Shown here piece after piece: positions 35,898 through 43,228 of a stretch of DNA of 47,792 nucleotides. Each line of letters starts with the position of its first letter. Within the stretch, counting starts at the first letter, position 1. This stretch comes from Anaerolineae bacterium. Lineage in GTDB: Bacteria; Chloroflexota; Anaerolineae; Aggregatilineales; Phototrophicaceae. The translations under genes were made by a program, and so were the position numbers. The DNA lies in the NCBI GenBank assembly GCA_014879665.1, contig JACSRP010000209.1:1-47792 (forward strand). Reading direction: 5' to 3'. Below the pieces are notes generated by a model, which ran no database searches, was not told where the DNA came from, and saw only the letters and a list, made by a program, of their open reading frames with translations.

Positions 35898-35917
35898 ATT
35901 TTGCGCTAACGCGAAAT
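35898..35917. promoter_or_regulatory. Palindrome upstream of the DISARM operon
   Basis: ATTTTGCG and CGCGAAAT flank CTAA, a near-perfect inverted repeat in the 178-base gap before the GNAT-ABC gene. This gap is the most likely promoter region for the five-gene operon, but no clear -35/-10 pair is visible. The palindrome is an operator candidate. Confidence 0.35.
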
Positions 35918-35996
35918 CCTCTTGATGTCTAACACCAACCTCAATTACTCTATATGAACTGGCTTAGTCCAAATCCGATAGATCAAAAAGTAGGGT

Positions 35997-36938
35997 TTAT
36001 AAACCTAAAATTTGAAAAAACTCCTCCCTTTTTTCATCATCCTCAAGAATTGCTTTCGCACTGAACAGGTAGGTGACTGTTCCAGTGCTGAGATTCAAAT
36101 CTTCCTTTGCTCGTTGGGTCATCGAGACATCTTGAAGGATAAGGACAGTCACAGAGTTTGGGTTTTCCTGCCGTGTCCGTTGCAAGCTCTTGAGAGCTGC
36201 ACCGATACGTTCCAGCACACCCGCTGGGTCGATACCACCTTTGACCTCAACCGCCACTTGCGGTATATCGTTCTGATAAATGGCAACATCAGGCTCGTCA
36301 GCAAAAACCAGCACTCGACCATCGCCCAGATCAATCCTTGAGGTACTGGCTTCCTCACCAGAGATGATTTCGTGCTCTTGCAGCCGCCGTAAGATGATCT
36401 CCCGGATTGCTACCTCTGCTGAAGCGCCTTTGTTGTTCTGCCACGACCCCTGAGCCTGTGAACCGGCTGCCATGCCGCGCCATAAGTCGAACTCTCTTGC
36501 GTCAATCGCCTCATCCGCTTCCACAAGTACGCTGACAATCCGGTTGAGATGTTGAGCAATGGTCATCGCCATTTCCTCATTCGGAATGGGCTTGCCAGCT
36601 TCATAGCTGTCGAGGCTGATGCCGACACGCTTCATCGACTTTTGCGACACCATCGCCAGCATACGATAGTAGCCTGCCGAACCCTGTACCGTTTGTAGCA
36701 CAAAAGGATGAGCAAACACCACAACAGGCTTGATGCCCCGGTGAATGACCTTATTCCATGCCTGTTCAGAGATATTGAGGTTATCCCAGCTCAAATTTTC
36801 GCCGCGCACCTGGTCAATCTGGTCGGCAATTTCCAGCAACTTCCATTCATGCAGCTTACGGTGAAAAAACGCGCTTTTGGCAAGCTGGTCGAGCGTCCAG
36901 GCTTCAATGTGGGCATCGTTGTTGGGTTTCTTTGGCAT
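35997..36938 (-). CDS. XcyI-like type II restriction endonuclease
   Basis: This 313-residue protein resembles the XcyI/Cfr9I family of restriction enzymes. A PD-(D/E)xK nuclease core is visible: a PD in DEPDVAIYQ near residue 215, followed 13 residues later by EVKGG near 230. The N-terminal part has the family-like phrases AWNKVIHRGIKPVVVFAHP and GSAGYYRMLAMVSQKSMKR. Its start overlaps the stop of a DNA methyltransferase gene as TAATG, the usual coupling in a restriction-modification pair. Family members cut CCCGGG; that specificity is inferred, not read from the sequence. Confidence 0.75.
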   Translation of the reverse strand: MPKKPNNDAHIEAWTLDQLAKSAFFHRKLHEWKLLEIADQIDQVRGENLSWDNLNISEQAWNKVIHRGIKPVVVFAHPFVLQTVQGSAGYYRMLAMVSQKSMKRVGISLDSYEAGKPIPNEEMAMTIAQHLNRIVSVLVEADEAIDAREFDLWRGMAAGSQAQGSWQNNKGASAEVAIREIILRRLQEHEIISGEEASTSRIDLGDGRVLVFADEPDVAIYQNDIPQVAVEVKGGIDPAGVLERIGAALKSLQRTRQENPNSVTVLILQDVSMTQRAKEDLNLSTGTVTYLFSAKAILEDDEKREEFFQILGL

Positions 36939-38344
36939 TAATTGCTCCTACGCCGCCAGATATAGATACACTTTCGCACTTCTTCACGACCATGTAAGCC
37001 CATCTGCTGGCTGCTATTACCCTTCCCCGTTGGCAGTACCCAGATCACCTCGATGTCAAATCCCGCCTGTTCTGCGAAGTCGGATAAGATGAGGTCAACC
37101 GGGATAATCGCACCACCGTAGCGCACGTTGTCATTAACCATCACGAACGGCGCACCCGGTTTGAGAATACGAGCGCACTCGAAGATCACCAAAGCCAGCT
37201 CGAAGAAGTAGTTTCGCACCATGCGCGGGATGCCAGAGTTATTGAGCGCCTTCGTGCTTTTCTGCCATTCAAGATAGCTGAGGATAGATTGCAATTCCTG
37301 CTGATGGTCAAAAGCCGCCGATGCCCGAATATACAATTCAGGCTCGAAAACGGCCTGAAGTTCGGTCTTTTCACGATTCTCGACGGTGCAGGAGACCATT
37401 GCCTGCCGCAGTTCACGGATTTCAGTTTCACCCACACCGAGCAGCGCCAGTTCCAGTGCATAAGTGCGAGTATAGTCGTAACGATTGGCATAGGGCGGCG
37501 AGGTAATCAGCCCATCAAACGACTCTGTTTCCAGCGTTGGCAGCACATCAAGACACGATCCTCGTAGGACCTCAATTTTCCCCTTGTCGCCTAAGCCATT
37601 GAAGAAGCCTGGCAGGAAACCCGATGGTTGAAGGTCAGCGCAGATTTCATCCAACTTGCGGGTGATGGCTTCATCAAAGTCAAAGATTTTACCCTTGTCG
37701 AAAAATTTGCTGCCCTGCCGCCGCCCGGAGCGGTAATCCCACCGAAGATACTGACCATCTTTGCGGGTGTAGCTAATTTCTTCCAGCACACTCATCACTG
37801 CAAAGCGAAGTATCTGCGCTGCCTCGCCTGTTTCCGACTCCAGCGCTGCCAGATAACGATCTAGTGCTTGCTGGGTATCATCAGAAAACGCTCCGCTGGT
37901 AATTCGGAGATGGGGAAAAGGGGTAATAGACTGCACTTGTTTCCAGGGTTGTTCACGCTGCCAGCGATCAATAATAGAACGCAGTGCTGCGGCATCACCG
38001 TTCTGTGCCAGTTTACGGACTTCCATGATTTCACAGCCCACTGGCAGCAGTTCAATGCCTGTTGCATCCAGACCGCGCTCACTGGCGACAAATAATGCCG
38101 TTCCAGTTCCAGCGAAAGGGTCAAGAATACGCCCTTCATCAAGGTTGAGATGATCCAGTAAATGCTGGACAAGCGCCTCGGAGAAGCCTTCTTTATATTT
38201 GAACCAGCGGTAGCCGGGTTTATTCTTATTCGCCTGAAAGCTGACAAGCTGGCGGTTCAACTGATGATTGACCTTGAGCTTATCGGCAAAGCGAGCTTCC
38301 AGTGCCGTATTATGTTCTTGAATATTTTCTAAACTGCTTAACAT
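36938..38344 (-). CDS. DNA methyltransferase of the restriction-modification pair
   Basis: This 468-residue (from ATG 38344) or 480-residue (from TTG 38380) enzyme has the SAM-binding DPFAGTGTA near residues 75-83 and the catalytic TSPPY near 280. A Ser-Pro-Pro-Tyr core is typical of amino-methyltransferases, most often N4-cytosine. The FxGxG motif precedes the catalytic motif. It is coupled to the XcyI-like nuclease and should protect host DNA at that site. It also lies beside the DISARM operon, which lacks a methylase of its own here. Neither start has a strong ribosome-binding site. Confidence 0.82.
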   Translation of the reverse strand: MLSSLENIQEHNTALEARFADKLKVNHQLNRQLVSFQANKNKPGYRWFKYKEGFSEALVQHLLDHLNLDEGRILDPFAGTGTALFVASERGLDATGIELLPVGCEIMEVRKLAQNGDAAALRSIIDRWQREQPWKQVQSITPFPHLRITSGAFSDDTQQALDRYLAALESETGEAAQILRFAVMSVLEEISYTRKDGQYLRWDYRSGRRQGSKFFDKGKIFDFDEAITRKLDEICADLQPSGFLPGFFNGLGDKGKIEVLRGSCLDVLPTLETESFDGLITSPPYANRYDYTRTYALELALLGVGETEIRELRQAMVSCTVENREKTELQAVFEPELYIRASAAFDHQQELQSILSYLEWQKSTKALNNSGIPRMVRNYFFELALVIFECARILKPGAPFVMVNDNVRYGGAIIPVDLILSDFAEQAGFDIEVIWVLPTGKGNSSQQMGLHGREEVRKCIYIWRRRSN

Positions 38345-38570
38345 CAATTTACTCACATTACAATTGGTTATCACGTTCAATTTTACTCGATAAGCACTAT
38401 CTCCGCCCTACGCAGAACAGCGTTCCGCAGCGTTTTATAAAATTAACGGGCGATTTGCCAATTTACATAAGTTGCTTCTGATAACCGCGAATCTTATCGA
38501 TCCAACGTGTAGTAGACAACCATTGTGGTGTGATCCTGTAGCAGTATAGGTAATAGTGGAATCAGGTTAT
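38345..38570. other. AT-rich gap between two defence units
   Basis: About 190-225 bases without a gene. It holds the start region of the methyltransferase gene and the end of the next unit. I see no clear promoter pair, terminator or long repeat in it. Confidence 0.4.
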
Positions 38571-39407
38571 CTATTTTATCGTTTCACTTGATGATATATA
38601 AAGATAAAGTTTAGAGCGACGCTTCGGGATCTCCCCATGGATTAATATCATTTTGATCACCCCTAGTGAATAGCCTGTAATGGTTTTTAGCTCTTCTAAA
38701 TAAGCTTTGGGGATAGGATCGTTATTTGGATCTAAAACCCAAGGTCTCCTGCCCTTGAAGCGAACTTTGTAATGACTACCACCAGATGGTTCTTCTACTT
38801 CTTCGGCACCAAGTTTAAAACAGTTCTTTTTTGCTAAGTAGAATGACACCTCTTGATTAAAGATCTCAGATGGAACTATCCAGTCGAATGCATCTTCAAG
38901 TATCTGCAAGTCATTTTGACCAACCAGCGGGAATTTTCGTTGTTCAGTTTGTGGATAGGTATCGATCTCTTGACCATCAAATGCATATGGGCAAGCTATT
39001 CCCACAAAGAATGGGTTGGATACAGTGTCATGGAATTGCAAAATGATTGCCATTTCATGTGACCATAAATCTGAAAGTTCGGAAGTCCCGGATTTGACAG
39101 GTAAGGGATGTGGATCGGTTACCTCAGTATTTGGAAAAACGAAATGAAGTACGTTTCTCGATGGCTGGAGATAAAGACGGGCGAGAAAGTCATAAATAAT
39201 CTGAATTTTCGGATAAGACAAAGGGTTTGACCAGTCAATCGATTCAACAAAATCTGCAAATACGTCAGTGTTGAGCAAGTAGCATTTTTCTTCTTGTAAG
39301 TATGCTTCGATCTCACCTAATGCTGACAAGACAATATCTAACTGATCCCTGTCTCGCGGGAAACTATGATCTAGTAGCAGAGGGGGAAGGCAAAGTAATG
39401 GAGGCAT
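38571..39407 (-). CDS. Unknown partner of the DUF3696-like ATPase
   Basis: This 278-residue protein is not recognised as a whole. The C-terminal 65 residues (GGSHYKVRFKGRRPWVLDP, then IPKAYLEELKTITGYSLGVIK) loosely resemble the HicA-type fold, in which a GSH motif is catalytic. It starts seven bases after the ATPase gene stops, so the two form one operon. In two-gene ATPase systems the second protein is often the effector. That role is an inference. Because the ATPase gene is broken upstream, expression of this gene may now be reduced. Confidence 0.55.
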   Translation of the reverse strand: MPPLLCLPPLLLDHSFPRDRDQLDIVLSALGEIEAYLQEEKCYLLNTDVFADFVESIDWSNPLSYPKIQIIYDFLARLYLQPSRNVLHFVFPNTEVTDPHPLPVKSGTSELSDLWSHEMAIILQFHDTVSNPFFVGIACPYAFDGQEIDTYPQTEQRKFPLVGQNDLQILEDAFDWIVPSEIFNQEVSFYLAKKNCFKLGAEEVEEPSGGSHYKVRFKGRRPWVLDPNNDPIPKAYLEELKTITGYSLGVIKMILIHGEIPKRRSKLYLYISSSETIK

Positions 39408-40894
39408 GGCTCGTTATTTCACATTCCGAAACCGTTTTTGAGCACGTAAGAGACGTCCAGTTAGCGCTAGTGCCTCTCCAAAGAAATTGGGTGGCCAATC
39501 CGGGACGGTACCATCGGGTTGAATTGATAAATCATGAACTTGGGGTCGTTCTTGACCTGCATCAATGAAGTAGATTCTACTTCTTGCAGCGATTTCCCCC
39601 GTCTCATCCTCTGCTGCAAGAACACGTATAGTATTCACTATGTGTTCACTGTGAGTCTCTAAAATCAGTTGCTTGTTTGCTTTAGCCATATGAACAAAGA
39701 ATTCTGCGAGGCGTACTTGTAGAGCCGGATTTAGATGAAGTTCAGGCTGTTCAATAAGAACAATCTGCCCTTCCCTTGCTCTAAGGCAAAGAATGAGTAT
39801 AGGTAGAACTTGTGATAACCCCATGCCGGAGTCTAGTAATGGATGCATTGAGTTACCAGAAGGTGAGCGTAAAGATAATTCGATCAATGGGTCTTTTGTA
39901 GTAGATATGTGAATTTCGGAAGGTGTTTTCTCTGGTAGGATTTTGTTTCCAGTTCGTAGAAAATACAACCATGCGTTTAATGCCTCATCCAAAGTGCTTG
40001 CATCAGTTGAAGACTCTGCACCAAAAGGGAAGTCTCTAATTTTTAAACGCTTACTCTCTCGGAGAACACGGGGAACAAAATTGCCAGTTGAGTCGATTCG
40101 GACTTCAGTATCTCTGGGTAAGTAATATCTTTTTGCTGGTGATCGTAATGGCGCGATGTGCGTAAGCGACTCTAAAATCTTTTGTATACTTAGCGAAATC
40201 CTCGAAATTTGCGGAATGATGTCCATGGGAACAAGATTCATAAGACGTTGATCCACGATAGGGCGTTGTTCCTTCGCCTTTTCTGACACTACAAAGAAAG
40301 CAATGGGAAAGAAACCTTCGAGTAATACCGGCAATCGAATTATCTTTTTGCGTTTTGAAATTTGTTCTTGGAGAACTCTTGGTAAGCGAATCAATCGAAA
40401 AAAGTCTCTTTTTATCAGCAATTCGTGATTAGGAAGTTCATCTTGGTTAGCTGAAGGGCGATATCCAATCTCCCATGCGAATATTTCCTTCTCATGAACA
40501 AAAACCGAAAAGCTTGAGTGGTGAAGATAGCCTGAGGGTTTTATTTCTTCTTGGTTATTCTCTATGTTTAGGTCTTGATTTATTTGTGATGAAACTGGGA
40601 TTGGTTTAAATGTGAAATCTACTTTCAGAGTAAACGTTGCTTCATCTTCAACTGCCTTGCCTTCTGGTATTTCCAATCCGAAAAAGGCTTCTAAAAATCC
40701 ATACTCGATGAAGTCTTCAACAGAGAAACCAATTCGTATATCACGTCGTGTCTCCCCGAAGGATACTACGGAAGCATAATCCCCCATATCTACCAAATTT
40801 CCTACAAATCGTAATTTTGCAGTCTTTCTTCGCTGTTCTTGGCTCTGACGAATCAGTAGGATCGTTTTTATCAATGAAGATTTTCCAGCACTAT

Positions 40895-42097
40895 TGATCT
40901 GTCCCCCAAAAAACTGTACCAGGCAGAGTGAGACTATCTGAATAGAATTGAACCAGGAGGATAGTGTCATGGCAAGCAAAGGAACACGCTACAGCGAAGA
41001 ACAGATCATCCGCATTCTGAAGGAAGTGGAAACGGGCACGAGCGTCGCCGAGGTCTGCCGGAAGTACGAGGTGGCGGAACAAACGGTTTACCGTTGGCGC
41101 ACTAAATATGGTGGGCTGGGCACCAGTGAGCTGCAACGCCTGCGCGTGCTGGAAGCGGAAAACAGCCGTCTGAAGCGGATCGTAGCCCAGCAAGTGCTGG
41201 ACATCGACACACTCAAGGAGTTGGTTTCAAAAAAGTGGTAAGCCCTCGTGACCGACGAAGAGCGGTCGAACGGATAGTGACAGAACGAGGGCTGTCACAA
41301 CGTCATGCCTGTCAATTGGTGGGTCTCCAGCGCTCCACAGCGCGCTACTTGTGCCATGCTCGCTCGGAGGAAGCGGAGACCGTCGCGCTCATCCGCGAGT
41401 ATGCCCATGAGCAGCCGATGTACGGTTACCGGATCATCACAGCGATGTTGAAACACGACGGCTACCGTATCAATCGCAAGCGAGTCTACCGTATCTGGCG
41501 TCAGGAAGGGCTGCAACTGCCCCGGCGCAAAACCGTGAAACGGCGCTTTGGCGACTCGACCGAGACGCTGCGACGCGCCAGTCGTCCGAATGAGGTCTGG
41601 ACCTATGACTTTCTTGAAGCGCGGACTGAACGCGGCGGGAAGCTGCGGATGCTGACGATCCTCGACGAATACACTCGCGAGTGCCTGACAATCCACGTCG
41701 CCCGCTCCATTTCCTCGCGCCAGGTCATTCAGGTGCTCGAATGGCTGGTCTTACTGCGCGGCGCACCCGACTACTTACGCAGCGACAACGGTCCGGAGTT
41801 TATCGCCTACGCGCTGCAGCAGTGGCTGCGGGCTCGGCATTGCAATACCCTGTATATCACACCGGGCAGTCCCTGGGAAAATCCCTTCATCGAGAGTTTC
41901 AACGGGACGTTTCGCGGTGACTGTCTCAAGCGCTGGGTCTTTGTCGATGGTCATGAAGCGCAGATTGTCATCGAACAGTGGCGGCAGGAGTATAATCATC
42001 GTCGTCCGCACAGCAGCCTGGGCTATCTGGCTCCAGCTGCCTTTGCAGAACAGGCTCGACTCTCACTCAACTTGGTCTAGATCGGGGGGGCAGGTCA
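40895..42097 (+). mobile_element. IS3-family insertion sequence, IS407-like
   Basis: The 1203-base element has terminal repeats TGATCTGTCCCCC (40895-40907) and GGGGGGCAGGTCA (42085-42097), matching in 11 of 13 positions. It is flanked by the 4-base target duplication CTAT at 40891-40894 and 42098-42101. Two overlapping transposase frames, TG...CA ends and a 4-base duplication fit the IS407 group. Its higher GC content than the flanking gene suggests recent arrival. Confidence 0.93.
40969..42080 (+). CDS. IS3-family transposase, OrfA plus OrfB by frameshift
   Basis: OrfA (40969-41241, 90 residues) has a helix-turn-helix (SVAEVCRKYEVAEQTVYRW) and a leucine-zipper-like helix. OrfB (41235-42080) has the DDE catalytic core: Asp in WTYDF, Asp in LRSDNGPEF and Glu in WENPFIESFNG. 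The slippery heptamer A-AAA-AAG (41229-41235) lies in the correct frame before the OrfA stop, so a -1 shift fuses the two into an active OrfAB. OrfA has an AGGAGG site. Both frames look intact, so the element may still transpose. Confidence 0.93.
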
Positions 42098-42195
42098 CTA
42101 TTAGTTCCACACAGAATTGTTAAAGGTGAGAGAGGAAATCTCCACTCATTGCCCTCAAACGCTCTTACGTTTTCGACTCTTAACTCGTTAATCAT

Positions 42196-42733
42196 ATTTC
42201 CTCAAGCAGCATTAGATTTTTTAAACACTCAAAAGCTGATTTTAGCTTATCTACTCTGTGGAACAAATGCACAACTAGGGAGTTTAAGTCCTTCTAAACT
42301 GATCTTACCTCAGTTTATCTTGAGAAAGATATTTCATGAAAGTGCAAATTGAGTTATTCGACATACACTCGAACTCTTATTTTTAACAGTATATTTGACA
42401 GAAGAGCTATCTTAGCACTGATTGATTGCCCTCCCTCTGCTATCAATTTACCTCTATGAGTGGCTGAAATATTTCATGACTCCTCCCAAGATTACCAACC
42501 AGAAACTGTAAAATTCGGCAGATCTTTAAAACCGACTTTGATACGCTGGTTATATCGGTACAACGACAGGGATAACCCGATGAACAACCGACGTTTTTTA
42601 TCACCTCAGTCCAAACAGGTAATTTTGACTCTTATTTTGCCAAAATTGACGGGGCAAAACTGTAGGATTACAGGGCTTGAGCGTAGTCAGTGTGCTAGTC
42701 TGAACTTGTCAGTATGACGAGGAGAATGATCAC
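42196..42733. other. Non-coding gap before the recombinase module
   Basis: No gene is apparent in these 540 AT-rich bases, only short chance frames. TTTTGCC (42635-42641) and GGCAAAA (42653-42659) form an inverted repeat that could be an operator for the RHH gene at 42734. The left part is the upstream region of the broken ATPase gene. Confidence 0.5.
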
Positions 42734-42946
42734 ATGACCACCCACCTGAATTCCACCCTACCCGAACGACAGCCTAAACGCGGGTTGATGTTCAGCATCC
42801 GGCTCACCGAAGCGGAGCAGGACGAGATTGAAAAGCTGGCAAAGCGGCTTAATCTACCGAGTTCGTTCATGGCGCGGCATTTCATTCTGGAGGCAGTCCA
42901 ACATCACAAGTACCAGATGATGCAGGAGGCAACCGTTGAAGCCTGA
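42734..42946 (+). CDS. Small RHH-like regulator upstream of the recombinase
   Basis: This 70-residue protein has a strand-like GLMFSIRLTEAEQDEIEKLA and two helices, the RHH pattern. An ATG after AGGAGAATGATCAC begins it. It is the first of three + strand genes leading to the serine recombinase. It may act as an excision-direction factor or as a repressor of recombinase expression; the sequence does not decide. Confidence 0.65.
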   Translation: MTTHLNSTLPERQPKRGLMFSIRLTEAEQDEIEKLAKRLNLPSSFMARHFILEAVQHHKYQMMQEATVEA

Positions 42947-43145
42947 GCGCCTGTCCGATGAACAACCGCATACTGAAACTGATGGCATCAATCTGCTGTC
43001 GATATATCGTTCCATGCTTCGCATTGTTGCGCGGCTGGACGAAAATGAGTACACTGAAGGTAATTCGTTGTTGCGCCAGACCGAAGTGCGGAAACACTCC
43101 GATCTGGCTGACCCCGCAAGTGTTGATGGCACTGTGCAGGGCTAG
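42936..43145 (+). CDS. Small hypothetical protein
   Basis: A 69-residue frame starting at TTG 42936 overlaps the RHH gene stop. It encodes a plausible helical segment (INLLSIYRSMLRIVARLDENE) and hydrophilic ends. No family is recognised. Being in the gap between the RHH and recombinase genes, it could be a recombination helper, but it may also be a chance frame. Confidence 0.4.
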   Translation: MKPERLSDEQPHTETDGINLLSIYRSMLRIVARLDENEYTEGNSLLRQTEVRKHSDLADPASVDGTVQG

Positions 43146-43228
43146 GAAGCATTGTACATTATGCGCCTTGCTCTTGCCGTATCACTTTCGCGGGAGCAGG
43201 GCGTTTTTCATTGGAAGGAGGATGAGCG

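Larger units (their letters stand above)
39414..42195 (-). pseudogene. DUF3696-like AAA ATPase gene interrupted by an insertion sequence
   Basis: The gene begins at ATG 42195 (GAGGAA site upstream) with MINELRVENVRAFEG, runs to 42098, is broken by the insertion sequence at 40895-42097, and resumes at 40890 to its stop at 39414. Removing the insertion and one copy of CTAT gives 525 codons in a single frame and restores Walker A as GTNSAGKSS. The C-terminal half has LDSGMGLSQVLPILI and the ATPase motif IVLIEQPELHLNP, followed by LILETHSEHI, as in OLD/DUF3696-type ATPases. The longer - strand reading frame through the insertion end lacks the first half of Walker A and cannot bind ATP normally. 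Confidence 0.88.

Noticed and set aside
40891..40979. An apparent intact ATPase start reading through the IS end
   Set aside because: The frame begins in insertion-sequence DNA and lacks the first half of Walker A; the true start is at 42195 beyond the IS.
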